Shown: one piece after another, positions 26,872 through 35,987 of the stretch
How the letters are laid out: every line of letters begins with the position of its first letter
Position numbering within the stretch: the first letter of the stretch is position 1
Assembly (NCBI RefSeq): GCF_003814835.1
Contig: NZ_RKRG01000002.1
Coordinates: forward strand, 434,001-498,000
DNA: 64,000 nt
From: Methanobrevibacter gottschalkii DSM 11977
Lineage (GTDB): Archaea > Methanobacteriota > Methanobacteria > Methanobacteriales > Methanobacteriaceae
Reading direction: 5' to 3'
Notes under the pieces: model-generated
Told to the model about the DNA's origin: nothing
The model's database searches: none
What the model saw: the letters and a program-made list of their open reading frames with translations, nothing else
Translations under genes and position numbers: made by a program

Positions 26872-28473
26872 CTGACAAAGTATATTATTATAACTGGTGG
26901 GGTAGTTAGTTCCATAGGTAAGGGTATTACATCCGCATCTATGGGAAGGATTTTAAGATCTTATGGTTTAAACGTTTCAGCTATTAAAATAGATCCGTAT
27001 TTAAACTGGGATTCTGGAACACTCAACCCATATCAGCATGGTGAAGTATTTGTAACTAGTGATGGTATGGAAACTGATTTGGATCTCGGTCACTACGAAA
27101 GATTTTTGGATGTTGAACTTAAAGGATTAGCTAATATTACTACTGGTAAAGTTTACGAATCAGTCATTGCTAAAGAAAGAGAAGGTGGATATTTAGGTGA
27201 ATGTGTACAAGTTATTCCACATATTACTAATCGTATTAAAGAAATGATTAGGGAAAACTCTGAAAGCGCTGATTATGATGTTGTTTTAGTTGAACTCGGT
27301 GGTACTGTCGGAGATATTGAGAGCCAACCTTTCCTTGAAGCATTAAGACAACTCAGAAATGAGGAAGGTCGTGAAAATGTTATGTTTGTCCATGTTACAT
27401 TTATTCCCTACCTGGATGCAGCTGGAGAATTCAAAACAAAACCAACTCAGCACTCTACAAAAGAATTAAGAAGTGTTGGAATTAACCCTGATGTTATTGT
27501 ATGCAGGTCACAAAAACCAATTGATGATGGTTTAAGAGGAAAAATCGCTCATTTCTGTGATGTTGACTTTGAAGCTGTTGTAAATACTCCTGATGCTGAT
27601 ACAATTTATGAAGTTCCTTTAGTCTTGGAAGAACACAGCATTGGTGAATTAATCGTTAAAAGAATAGGATTAAATATTAAACCTGATTCTTCTAAATTAA
27701 ATGAATGGAGGGAAGTGGTTAAATCTTTAAAAATTAAAGAACCTAAAGTTAATATTGGTATTATAGGTAAATATGTGGAGCTTGAAGATTCATATATTAG
27801 TATCAGAGAATCACTACTCCATGCAGCGGCAAGCATTGGTGTTAAAGCTAATATTATATATTTAAGCTCTGATGTTGAAGAATTGGATCAGGATGCCATG
27901 TCTGAACTGGATGGTATTCTAATTCCTGGAGGATTCGGTGAACGTGGTTTTGAAGGTAAATTGGATGCAATTGAATATGCAATTGAAAATAATGTGCCTT
28001 TGTTTGGAATTTGCCTTGGAATGCAATCTATGGTGACTCAATTTGCAAGGAGAAATGGTTTTTCTGGTGCAAATAGTTCCGAATTTGATGATGACTTAAA
28101 ATTCCCAGTTATTGATATGATGGAAGAGCAAAAGAAAATCAAAAACATGGGCGGAACAATGCGTTTAGGATCTTATGGTTGTAAAATAATTGAAGGTACC
28201 AAAACTTATGAAGCTTATGGTGAAAGTGATATCGAGGAACGTCACAGACACAGGTATGAATTTAATAATGATTATAGGGATGGTTTACAAGAAAAAGGTT
28301 TAATTATTTCTGGAACAAGTCCTGATGACTTTTTAGTTGAAATTATTGAGTTGCCAAATCATCCATGGGCTGTTGGTTGCCAATTCCATCCGGAATTTAA
28401 ATCAAGACCAAATAGGCCTCATCCATTATTTAAAGCATTTTTAGAAGCTATTCATGATTATTCTAAAAATTAA
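26872..28473 (+). CDS. pyrG: CTP synthase (CTG start likely)
   Basis: A ~533-residue CTP synthase that aminates UTP with glutamine. The N-terminal synthetase domain shows [18 protein letters not shown] and [19 protein letters not shown]. The C-terminal glutaminase has the nucleophile Cys in FGICLGMQ and the His-x-Glu in [11 protein letters not shown]. Family members begin 'MTKYIFVTGGVVS'. Here that maps to a CTG at 26872, which has GGAGAGG 7 nt upstream; the ATG at 26857 would have the Shine-Dalgarno inside its own second codon. I prefer the CTG start. Confidence 0.85.
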   Translation: MTKYIIITGGVVSSIGKGITSASMGRILRSYGLNVSAIKIDPYLNWDSGTLNPYQHGEVFVTSDGMETDLDLGHYERFLDVELKGLANITTGKVYESVIAKEREGGYLGECVQVIPHITNRIKEMIRENSESADYDVVLVELGGTVGDIESQPFLEALRQLRNEEGRENVMFVHVTFIPYLDAAGEFKTKPTQHSTKELRSVGINPDVIVCRSQKPIDDGLRGKIAHFCDVDFEAVVNTPDADTIYEVPLVLEEHSIGELIVKRIGLNIKPDSSKLNEWREVVKSLKIKEPKVNIGIIGKYVELEDSYISIRESLLHAAASIGVKANIIYLSSDVEELDQDAMSELDGILIPGGFGERGFEGKLDAIEYAIENNVPLFGICLGMQSMVTQFARRNGFSGANSSEFDDDLKFPVIDMMEEQKKIKNMGGTMRLGSYGCKIIEGTKTYEAYGESDIEERHRHRYEFNNDYRDGLQEKGLIISGTSPDDFLVEIIELPNHPWAVGCQFHPEFKSRPNRPHPLFKAFLEAIHDYSKN

Positions 28474-28549
28474 TATTTCTCTTTTTCTTTTATTTAATAT
28501 ATTAAAATCAATTTTACAAGTTTATTTTCTATCTAATTAATATTATTCT

Positions 28550-29434
28550 ATGTTAAATAGTATAATTATGATTATTACTACTATATTCCTGATTCAAATT
28601 ATTATAACAGTTTTATTTTCAATAATGGCTGCAATTTATGATATAAAAAGTAATATTGTTCCAAACAAATTAAATTATTCTTTGATATTTTTTGGCTTAT
28701 TTTCAAATTTAATTTTATCAATAATTTCAAATAATATTAAATATATTTTAGCTTCTTTTATTTCAATGTTTATTACATATGCTGTAACTTATATGTTATG
28801 GAAATTAAATATTTGGGGAGGAGGAGATGTAAAGTTATTTACAGCAATTGCAACAGTAATACCATCTGGTCTTAATATCAACTTTTTGAATATTTTTCCA
28901 CAATTGTCCGTATATCCATTTTCATTTAGTGTTGTAATTAATAGTATTTTAGTATCATTTCCATTTTTGGTAATCTTTGTCACTCATTTAATATTTAAAA
29001 ATAAAGTGTTTATGGGCAATATTGATTTTCTAGTCAATATCTTTAACATTGAAAGTCTGAAATATATAAAAAATTCAACTTTAAACAAATTAATTCCTAT
29101 TAAGGATTTAAAGGAAGGAATGATAGTCAATGATTATTATTTTAATAATGAGCACATTATTGAACTTTTAAGTGAGATGGGAGGTAATTTGGAGATTTAT
29201 AAATCAAACCGCAATGATTTCAAATATTATTTTAAATCACAAAGTGCAGGCGGAATAACAAATGAGGAAGTATGGCAGCTTAAAATTATGAATTCACAAG
29301 ATATAATTTCCGATAATATATCAATTAAATTATCATTTCCATTTGCTCCAGCAATATTTTTAGGATTGGTAATAGCTATAGTGTATGGGGATATGATGAT
29401 GTTGATCATTAAAAACATATTCTTGGTGATATGA
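28550..29434 (+). CDS. Archaeal prepilin peptidase (EppA/A24 family)
   Basis: A 294-residue membrane aspartic peptidase of family A24. The two catalytic Asp are Asp31 in AIYDIKSNIVPN and Asp93 in IWGGGDVKLF, the GxGD motif. Six or more hydrophobic segments surround them, with a longer soluble insertion near the C-terminus. It removes class III signal peptides from pilin-like proteins. The next gene, overlapping by 1 nt, encodes such a substrate, so the pair forms a functional unit. EppA versus FlaK type cannot be decided, but no archaellum genes are nearby. Confidence 0.82.
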   Translation: MLNSIIMIITTIFLIQIIITVLFSIMAAIYDIKSNIVPNKLNYSLIFFGLFSNLILSIISNNIKYILASFISMFITYAVTYMLWKLNIWGGGDVKLFTAIATVIPSGLNINFLNIFPQLSVYPFSFSVVINSILVSFPFLVIFVTHLIFKNKVFMGNIDFLVNIFNIESLKYIKNSTLNKLIPIKDLKEGMIVNDYYFNNEHIIELLSEMGGNLEIYKSNRNDFKYYFKSQSAGGITNEEVWQLKIMNSQDIISDNISIKLSFPFAPAIFLGLVIAIVYGDMMMLIIKNIFLVI

Positions 29435-29862
29435 TGGTTAAAGAAAGTGGTGCTCAGATTTCATTAGAGTATATGTTAATTTTTTCAATATCACTGGTTA
29501 TTTTAATTGTTTTTACATTACCTCTAGCTGAAAATTCAATTAGAAATACTCTTGATGTTTCCGATTCTTTAAATGTGAAATCAGATTTATCAAAAATAGC
29601 TAATGCAATTAAGCAAGTTTATGGTGAAGGTCAAGGATCAAGACAAACAATTAAAATTGAAAGTAACAAGAAACTTAAAATTAATATAGCAAACAGTCAT
29701 GTTTCAACAAGTTTTAAACTTAAAAGTAATTCCAAAAAGGATATAAAAGAGCATGTAATGTCAAATATTGGGAAAACAACCATCTCATTAAATAAAGGTG
29801 AAAATGTGATAATTGTGGAATGGCCTGTTAATTCTAAAAATATGTTAATTTATACAGTATAA
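29434..29862 (+). CDS. Class III signal peptide protein (type IV pilin-like)
   Basis: A ~142-residue pilin-like protein. Its N-terminus, MVKESGAQISLEYML, carries the class III signal: cleavage is expected before Gln8, leaving the QISLEY start followed by a ~20-residue hydrophobic helix (IFSISLVILIVFTLPLA). The mature part is a short beta-rich domain. GGTGAT lies 3 nt before ATG 29434. Overlap with the peptidase gene strongly supports an enzyme-substrate pair. It may form a short surface fibre or be a single anchored protein. Confidence 0.83.
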   Translation: MVKESGAQISLEYMLIFSISLVILIVFTLPLAENSIRNTLDVSDSLNVKSDLSKIANAIKQVYGEGQGSRQTIKIESNKKLKINIANSHVSTSFKLKSNSKKDIKEHVMSNIGKTTISLNKGENVIIVEWPVNSKNMLIYTV

Positions 29863-29932
29863 TTATTTTTATACAAAATTATTTTAACTATTTCACTTAA
29901 ATATAGTATAAAATAATTGAATAGGTGAATTT

Positions 29933-30736
29933 ATGGATATAATAACTACAATTATTTACCTCGTTTTGTTTATAGTCATGATGGTATTTGTATTTTCTAT
30001 TGGAATGTTAAGACAATACATGCCTAAACGCGAGGTAATATTAGTAATCCTTGTAGCTTTTTTAATTGGTTCAATTGGAGGGGCATTTTTCCTTGATCCG
30101 ATTTATGATGAATTACCAAATGTTGCAAGTGTTATTGAAAAGAATATGCCAAATAATGAAGAAACATTATATTTGGATTTATCATCTTCAATTAATATTG
30201 ATGATTTGAAAAATAATTTATCTGCAACTGATGGATTTATATCATTTGATGAAAAATCGGTTAATATTCCAATGTGGACATTTAATGAGAGAGAACATAA
30301 TTACTTTGATGAAATAGTTGGAAATATTGATTCGAATTATAAAGCTTATAATATAAGTACATCTGAGATTCAAATAACTCTTGCTGATAATTATACTTCT
30401 GCTCAAGCTTTAAAATCTTTTTCAGATTGGTATAAATTGGTTTATGGTGAAACTATTTCTTATGCGCAAGTTCATGCAGTATTGGTTGTTGATTCATCAT
30501 CTCTTGATACGTTTGAGCATATTTTACTTCAAAAAGGTATTGTTGCTTCAAAAATAGAAGGGCCGATTCAGGACACAGTAAACAATACAAATTCATCAAT
30601 GTTAACTAACATAGAATTTACATTGGTCTGTGGTGGTATTGGTGTTGTTGTAGCATTTATGGGTATATATGTTGATTCTGTTGTTCCAGCATATAGGAAA
30701 TTTAGAAAATTCTTAAGGGAAAAACGCAGACGGTAA
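29933..30736 (+). CDS. Conserved membrane protein of unknown function
   Basis: A 267-residue protein with two N-terminal membrane helices (about residues 5-26 and 34-54), a ~160-residue extracytoplasmic domain with several Asn-x-Ser/Thr sites, and one C-terminal helix (about 225-247) followed by a basic tail (KFRKFLREKRRR). I do not recognise the family. It lies 4 nt before dph6 and has GGTG 8 nt before its ATG. Confidence 0.65.
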   Translation: MDIITTIIYLVLFIVMMVFVFSIGMLRQYMPKREVILVILVAFLIGSIGGAFFLDPIYDELPNVASVIEKNMPNNEETLYLDLSSSINIDDLKNNLSATDGFISFDEKSVNIPMWTFNEREHNYFDEIVGNIDSNYKAYNISTSEIQITLADNYTSAQALKSFSDWYKLVYGETISYAQVHAVLVVDSSSLDTFEHILLQKGIVASKIEGPIQDTVNNTNSSMLTNIEFTLVCGGIGVVVAFMGIYVDSVVPAYRKFRKFLREKRRR

Positions 30737-30740
30737 TTTT

Positions 30741-31430
30741 ATGAATGTTGCAGTTTTATTTTCAGGTGGAAAAGATAGTACGATGGCATTATATAATGCT
30801 TTAGATTCGAAAGAAGATGTTAAATATCTTCTTTCTATGAAATCCAGGAATGATGAATCATATATGTTTCATGTTCCTAATATCCATTTAACTGATTTGT
30901 TGTCACAAGCTTTCGATATTCCAATAATGTCTGTTGAAACTGATGGGATTAAAGAAGATGAACTTAAAGATTTAAAGCAGGCATTCGAAAATCTCAAAGA
31001 TTTAGGTGTTGAAGCTATATATACTGGTGCACTCTATTCACAATATCAAAAATCAAGAATTGAACAGTTATGTGATGAAGTTGGACTTGTTGCTATTTCT
31101 CCTTATTGGCATGTCGATGAATTGGAGTATATGAGAAAAATAGTGTCTTTAGGCTTTAAAATTATAATAAGTGGAGTTGCAGCTTGGGGTTTAGATGAAT
31201 CATGGCTTGGAAGAATAATCGATGATGAAACCATTGATGAATTAATGGAAATTCATGAAAAATATCATGTTGATTTAGCTTTTGAGGGTGGTGAAGCTGA
31301 AACATTAGCTATTGATGGTCCTATTTTTAAAAAAAGAATTAAAATCTTAAAATATAAAAAAGAATGGCATAATGACAGTGGTGTTTACATTATTGAAGAT
31401 GCAGTTTTAGAGGAAAAAATGAATTTATAA
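30741..31430 (+). CDS. dph6: Diphthine-ammonia ligase (Dph6-type ATP-pyrophosphatase)
   Basis: A 229-residue PP-loop ATPase. VLFSGGKDSTMAL is at the N-terminus. The family blocks GALYSQYQKSRIEQLCDEVGL and GVAAWGLDESWLGR follow, with FEGGEAETLAIDGPIF at the C-terminus. It is the archaeal Dph6 / MJ0570 type, which completes the diphthamide modification of elongation factor 2. The length matches the archaeal form. The 3' end overlaps a convergent gene by 6 nt. Confidence 0.87.
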   Translation: MNVAVLFSGGKDSTMALYNALDSKEDVKYLLSMKSRNDESYMFHVPNIHLTDLLSQAFDIPIMSVETDGIKEDELKDLKQAFENLKDLGVEAIYTGALYSQYQKSRIEQLCDEVGLVAISPYWHVDELEYMRKIVSLGFKIIISGVAAWGLDESWLGRIIDDETIDELMEIHEKYHVDLAFEGGEAETLAIDGPIFKKRIKILKYKKEWHNDSGVYIIEDAVLEEKMNL

Positions 31431-31964
31431 TTCAATTTCATCTAAAAATTTATTTATGCTGTTTGTATAGCTTTCCAAATCTGTTTCATTAATGATTATT
31501 TTATCAGAAAGTGAGATTACATCACCAATTCCAAAATCTAATTCCATTTGGTCTCTTGCTTTAAATTCAACATAATCAGTGGAATCGTCTTCTCTCATTC
31601 TATTTTTTAATCTTTCAAATCTTAAAGTCGGATTTGCAAAAATTGATAAAATAATAAAATTTTCAAAGTTTTTTTTAAACATGTTAACTTCATGAGGACT
31701 TCTAATACCTTCAACAATAATTTTACTTTCAAATCCTTCTTCTTGAAGTTTTTTAATTTTTTTAATAGTTAGTTCAGAAACAATGTACTGTCCAAATTCT
31801 GCTCTTAAATTTTGGGCAGTTTCTTTAGTGCTTTCTCCTCTTTTTTTAGATTCTTCACGTATGATATCTCCCATACTTACAATTTTTGCTCCTCTTTCAA
31901 TTGCAATTTTAGAAACTAAACTTTTTCCAGATCCTGGTAGGCCTGATATTCCCATTACTTGCAT
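31425..31964 (-). CDS. UPF0200 P-loop nucleotide kinase (dephospho-CoA kinase-like)
   Basis: A ~179-residue P-loop kinase. Walker A is GISGLPGSGKSLVSKIA. MGDIIREESKKRG and VEGIRSPHEVNMFKK resemble the nucleotide-binding and lid parts of dephospho-CoA kinases and adenylate kinases. This is the archaeal UPF0200 family, of unproven function. ATG 31964 follows a GTGAAGAT site; a GTG at 31973 is the alternative. It sits directly behind phosphopantothenate synthetase, which suggests, but does not prove, a role in coenzyme A synthesis. Confidence 0.78.
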   Translation of the reverse strand: MQVMGISGLPGSGKSLVSKIAIERGAKIVSMGDIIREESKKRGESTKETAQNLRAEFGQYIVSELTIKKIKKLQEEGFESKIIVEGIRSPHEVNMFKKNFENFIILSIFANPTLRFERLKNRMREDDSTDYVEFKARDQMELDFGIGDVISLSDKIIINETDLESYTNSINKFLDEIEL

Positions 31965-31969
31965 TATCT

Positions 31970-32707
31970 TCACTCTTTTACTTTAATTTGTTCTAAAGAT
32001 TCTTTTAGATTTTCTTCATTGTCAAATTCATTAACAAGTTCAACTAGTATTTTTTTATCCTGAGTTTTCAAATCATTAGCTATTTGTGTCATAAAAGGTA
32101 TTGCACGAACAATATTGTCCATAATTGATACATCAGACATTTTGGATGTTCTAGAAAGTGGGTTCAAATCAATTGTTAGAATATTTTTACCACTTTTTTT
32201 CAATATTTCTGCTCTATCTCCATCTTCAAGAGGAATTAATATTGTATCTGCTGTGTAAATTCCATTTTTACTTGCACTAGCCCTATTATTTTCTATATCA
32301 TTGATGTATTCAATATCATCATCAAGACCACCAAGTATGTTTCTGTAACCGTGATCTTCATATAATTTGGTAATTATTTTAACTCTTTCGTTGGTTTTGT
32401 AGAATAAATTAATTTCAATTTTAGCATTAATGGCATTGGCAAATTCAATTATTTCATCAATAGCTAATGCGGTTGCATTTCCATTAACTGAAATCACAGG
32501 GTTGTTTGATAAAAGCAGTGCTGCAACAGCAACATACATTGCTCTTTTTGCAGGATATGTTGTTTTCTCACCAATCAGATAATCAAAAGCTTCGCCTCTA
32601 CCATGTGCAATTAAAGCTGAATCCGCTAAATAACCCTCTTTGGAAGCTTTAACCATTTTATCTCTTAAAAGTAATGATTCGTATCGAGGGTGTGATTTGG
32701 GTATCAT
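31970..32707 (-). CDS. 4-phosphopantoate--beta-alanine ligase
   Basis: A 245-residue protein of the archaeal phosphopantothenate synthetase family (former DUF137). The N-terminus KSHPRYESLLLRDKMVKASKEG and the block HGRGEAFDYLIGE, then VAALLLSNNPVISVNGNATAL, are its hallmarks. The C-terminal LTIDLNPLSRTSKMSDVSIMDNIVRAIP, here recognised by DLNPLSRTS and VSIMDNIVRA, closes the domain. It joins 4-phosphopantoate and beta-alanine using ATP in archaeal CoA synthesis. Neighbours are UPF0200 downstream and a small membrane protein upstream, 12 nt away. Confidence 0.85.
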   Translation of the reverse strand: MIPKSHPRYESLLLRDKMVKASKEGYLADSALIAHGRGEAFDYLIGEKTTYPAKRAMYVAVAALLLSNNPVISVNGNATALAIDEIIEFANAINAKIEINLFYKTNERVKIITKLYEDHGYRNILGGLDDDIEYINDIENNRASASKNGIYTADTILIPLEDGDRAEILKKSGKNILTIDLNPLSRTSKMSDVSIMDNIVRAIPFMTQIANDLKTQDKKILVELVNEFDNEENLKESLEQIKVKE

Positions 32708-32719
32708 ATTTTAATCTCC

Positions 32720-33103
32720 TTATTTTAAATCAATAGTCATTTGAGCTAAATATCCTAAAAATGTTGTAATTAATAAAGTAATTGTAATCATTGAAAAAAC
32801 ATGCAATGTATAATTTCCAATGATGTATAAATTCTTTTGAAGGGATATGATAAATATATAATCTAAAATAATATCTATTATAACAAAGATTATTCCAACC
32901 AAAAAGCCTTCAACAATTTCATTAGTATCAATAGCTCTGATATATAGTATTCCAAAAAATCCAGTTACAATTATTGTAATAATAGGCACCACTATGTTGA
33001 CATTACGAACATTTGTTGTAAAAATTGGGTTGAATGTGGCTGAAAGCACAAAAGTTAAAATCCATATTAGTACTCCAAATATTATTGCTAATTTGATTTT
33101 CAT
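32720..33103 (-). CDS. Small four-helix membrane protein
   Basis: A 127-residue integral membrane protein with four hydrophobic segments (about residues 3-22, 38-60, 64-88 and 98-122). The motif AIDTNEIVEGFLVGIIF between helices 2 and 3 is polar at its start. I do not recognise a characterised family. It appears to lead the minus-strand unit with phosphopantothenate synthetase and UPF0200. No transport or enzymatic motif is seen. Confidence 0.6.
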   Translation of the reverse strand: MKIKLAIIFGVLIWILTFVLSATFNPIFTTNVRNVNIVVPIITIIVTGFFGILYIRAIDTNEIVEGFLVGIIFVIIDIILDYIFIISLQKNLYIIGNYTLHVFSMITITLLITTFLGYLAQMTIDLK

Positions 33104-33448
33104 AGTAAAACCTTTTAAAATAACTATTTACTATTTTAGTTTAAAAATAATATAAATTTTTCTAAGTTGATATTAAGTAGTAATTTTTAGTTTAAATTAT
33201 AATTAAAAAATAAGTTTTGGGAGGGTTAGGTAGTTAAAAAAGGGATTAACTACCTAACAACTTGCTTTAACAAGTTTTTAGAGAAATGAATTTTTTTTAA
33301 ATTTGGCTGTTTAATCTATCTCTCCGGCTACTTTGTAGCCAATTATAATATTTGATGTTTGCATTATATAAATGTTAGTATAATTTATAAAAAATCAAAT
33401 ATACTTTATTAAAAAATATATAGTATGTTTTTAATAAATCTTAGTTGA
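33104..33448. other. 345-bp divergent intergenic region with three hairpins
   Basis: No ORF is seen. It contains a strong 13-bp hairpin (33225-33258), a 6-bp hairpin (33259-33276), a T8 run (33291-33298) and the hairpin GGCTAC-TTT-GTAGCC (33326-33340). Promoter-like AT-rich elements precede the exonuclease gene at 33449. Confidence 0.5.
33220..33298 (+). ncRNA. Candidate small RNA (tandem hairpins + T8)
   Basis: A perfect 13-bp stem, GTTAGGTAGTTAA with TTAACTACCTAAC, closes an AAAAGGGA loop. It is followed directly by AACTTG-CTTTAA-CAAGTT, and the stretch ends at TTTTTTTT, the usual archaeal terminator. TTTAAATTATAATT at about 33191-33204 could be the TATA region for a start near 33222. No coding frame covers it. 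Strand and ends are inferred. Confidence 0.4.
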
Positions 33449-34483
33449 ATGAATGCTTATATTGAACATGAAAAATATTTGAAAAATACATTGCTTGGAT
33501 TAAATAATTCATCAGATTCCAAACAAAAAGAAAAGAGTTTGTCTAGTCATTATTTTAAAGATTTAAAAGAAAAATTGTTAATACAATATGAGAATAAATC
33601 ATTAAAAGATGTAATGGACTGCAATATATGTAACACATCTTTTGGGGATGCATTGAAAATAACTACAAAAGAAAAAATTGATTTTAATATTTATGATAAT
33701 AATTTTAAAAATCAAATTAATCACAATCTCAAATTACTTCCGAAAATTGGCCTTAAAACTGAAGAAAATCTTAAAAATAAGGGATACATGACAATTGAAT
33801 CTCTTAAAAATCATGACAAATATTGCGATACCGCATCAAAATTTCTAAATAAAATTGATGACATGTCTTTTCATGAAATAATGGATTTATTGGATAACAA
33901 TAGGTATTCTAAAAAGTGTAGGGATAATTTACTTAAATGTATAAGTTTAACTGATGTTGAAAACTTCAAATTCATGGATATTGAAACTAAAGGACTTTCA
34001 AATGTTCCAATAATTTTAATAGGTGTTGCTGAAATCAAAAAATGTAAAATCATATCTTCACAATATTTCTTAAGGGATTACACTGAAGAACAGAATATTA
34101 TTGAAGCATATTTGAATCATTTGGATGAAGATTCTATTCATGTAACATTCAATGGAAAAAGTTTCGATGTTCCATTTATACGGAATAGATGTATTTACAA
34201 TAGAATTAACCATAATCTGGAGTTGCCTCATTTGGATTTAATGTATTTTGCAAAGAATTTATGGAAAGGTTCACTTCCAAATTTCAAACTTCAAACTATT
34301 GAAGAGGAAATTTTTGGAATAACTCGTTATAGGGATGTTCCCGGCCAATATATTCCAGGATATTATGACACTTATTTATCCAAGAAAAATATAGGGCCAG
34401 TTGTACCAATAATCCAACACAACTGTCAAGATATTATTTCGCTTGCAAGTTTTCTTGAGAAAATGTATGAGGATGTAAATTAG
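33449..34483 (+). CDS. RNase H-like 3'-5' exonuclease (YprB/MrfB-like)
   Basis: A 344-residue DEDD-type exonuclease. Exo I is FKFMDIETKGL (Asp and Glu near residue 176), Exo II is HVTFNGKSFDVPF near 235 with PHLDLMYFAK after it, and Exo III is HNCQDIISLA near 330. A helix-hairpin-like stretch (LPKIGLKTEENLKNKGYMTI) precedes the nuclease. This is the YprB/MrfB layout, but without the C-terminal TPR seen in Bacillus MrfB. MrfB works with the helicase MrfA in excising mitomycin adducts, and an MrfA-like gene lies at 58450 here. The next gene starts 1 nt after its stop. Confidence 0.78.
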   Translation: MNAYIEHEKYLKNTLLGLNNSSDSKQKEKSLSSHYFKDLKEKLLIQYENKSLKDVMDCNICNTSFGDALKITTKEKIDFNIYDNNFKNQINHNLKLLPKIGLKTEENLKNKGYMTIESLKNHDKYCDTASKFLNKIDDMSFHEIMDLLDNNRYSKKCRDNLLKCISLTDVENFKFMDIETKGLSNVPIILIGVAEIKKCKIISSQYFLRDYTEEQNIIEAYLNHLDEDSIHVTFNGKSFDVPFIRNRCIYNRINHNLELPHLDLMYFAKNLWKGSLPNFKLQTIEEEIFGITRYRDVPGQYIPGYYDTYLSKKNIGPVVPIIQHNCQDIISLASFLEKMYEDVN

Positions 34484-34484
34484 T

Positions 34485-35987
34485 ATGGGTTTATTTGATA
34501 GATTTAAAAAAAGCGATAAAAAAGAAAAGAAATTAATTCCAGATAATCCGGAGATTGAAGATGAAGAGCTACGTTTAAAAGAAATAGCTATTAATCATAA
34601 AGATAGGCTTGAAAGGGCGCAAGCAGCAGATAAAATTTCAAATGAATTTCTTGCACTGGACATGGCTAAGACCGTGAAAGATAGGGCTATTAGATTAATT
34701 GCTGCAAATAAATTAAAAGATGAAGATTTATTAATGGATGCTGCTTTAAACTCACAGTTTTTCGATGTAAGAAGCTTTGCATGGGAAAGACTTGGGGAGA
34801 ACAATAAATCCATAGCTGAAATTGTAATAAATACTAAGAAAAATTCTCATGTAGATGAAATATTTAATAAAATTGTTGATGAAGAAACTCTTAAATGGAT
34901 TGCAATTGAAGCAGTTGATAAAAGATATAGAACACGTGCTCTAAATAAAATTGATGATGCCGGGATATTATATGATTTAGTTTTTAAATCAAATGACAGT
35001 TCTATTAAAAAAGCAGCTATTTTAAAAGATTCTTTTGTAAGTGAGGATATTCTTAAAAAAGTCGCCATTGAAGATAAGGATGAAGGAGTAAAAAAAATCG
35101 CTATTGGTAAAATTAAAAATGAGGATTCACTTGTATTAATAGCTCAAAATGAAGATAATGCGAAGGTTAGATCATTCATTTTTGATAAAATTAACAATCC
35201 GGAAAATTTAAAGCATATTATTTTAGATTCTAAAAAGGCAGATGTCAAAACAGAATTAATTAACAAGATAACTGACTCTGACCTTTTAGCCAAAATCGCA
35301 CTTGAAGATAATGATAATATTGTTAGAAGTGAAGCTGTTAAAAAAATAACTGACGAAGAGATATTAATTAAAATAATCAGCACGGAAAAAGATAGATTTG
35401 TTCGCCAGATTGCTGTAAAAAATATAAACAATCCTAAAGAATTAATTAAAATAGCTTTAAATGATGATGATCAGTTTGTAAGAAATCATGCAATTTCAAA
35501 TTCTGCTCTGGCCGATGAAAAAGATTTTAAATATTTGGCCATTAATTCAATACATGAAGATGTGGCATCGGAAGCATTAAATCATATTAATGATGAAAAT
35601 GATTTCATTGATATATTAAAAAATGCTAAACTCACATCAATTAGAAAAAATACACTAGATAACATCAGTGATTTAGAAACATTAATTAGAATTATTCTTT
35701 CAAACGAGGATGAAGAATTTTCTCTTAAAGCTTTAGATAAAATCAAAGTGGAAAAATGCCTGATTAAAATATATGAACAGAATATTTCAGAAAATATCTC
35801 AATCAGAGCTATTTCATTAATAAGAAATCAAAAATATTTGGGTGAAGTAGCTAGAAACGATTCTTCTTGGAAAGTTCGTGAAGCGGCTACTAAAAAAGTG
35901 GTAAGTAGAAAAGTTTTAAAAGAAATCTCAAATAATGATGAAAATGAGTATGTGAGAAATATTGCTAAAAAGAAATTGAAATTATAA
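34485..35987 (+). CDS. Alpha-helical (HEAT/LRV-like) repeat protein
   Basis: A 500-residue protein with a basic N-terminus (MGLFDRFKKSDKKEKK) and then ~17 repeats of about 26 residues. The best preserved follow the plan V-R-x2-A-V-K-K-I-x-D-x-E-x-L-I-K-I-A-x(6-7), for example VRSEAVKKITDEEILIKI and VRQIAVKNINNPKELIKI. This makes an alpha solenoid suited to protein binding, resembling HEAT or leucine-rich-repeat-variant arrays. No enzymatic domain is seen. It starts 1 nt after the MrfB-like gene, so the two are co-expressed and may interact. It converges with the next gene with a 6-nt overlap. Confidence 0.72.
   Translation: MGLFDRFKKSDKKEKKLIPDNPEIEDEELRLKEIAINHKDRLERAQAADKISNEFLALDMAKTVKDRAIRLIAANKLKDEDLLMDAALNSQFFDVRSFAWERLGENNKSIAEIVINTKKNSHVDEIFNKIVDEETLKWIAIEAVDKRYRTRALNKIDDAGILYDLVFKSNDSSIKKAAILKDSFVSEDILKKVAIEDKDEGVKKIAIGKIKNEDSLVLIAQNEDNAKVRSFIFDKINNPENLKHIILDSKKADVKTELINKITDSDLLAKIALEDNDNIVRSEAVKKITDEEILIKIISTEKDRFVRQIAVKNINNPKELIKIALNDDDQFVRNHAISNSALADEKDFKYLAINSIHEDVASEALNHINDENDFIDILKNAKLTSIRKNTLDNISDLETLIRIILSNEDEEFSLKALDKIKVEKCLIKIYEQNISENISIRAISLIRNQKYLGEVARNDSSWKVREAATKKVVSRKVLKEISNNDENEYVRNIAKKKLKL

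Noticed and set aside
33326-33340. GGCTACTTTGTAGCC as a tRNA or riboswitch piece
   Set aside because: It is only a 6-bp hairpin with a 3-nt loop; no clover-leaf, T-loop consensus or known riboswitch core surrounds it.
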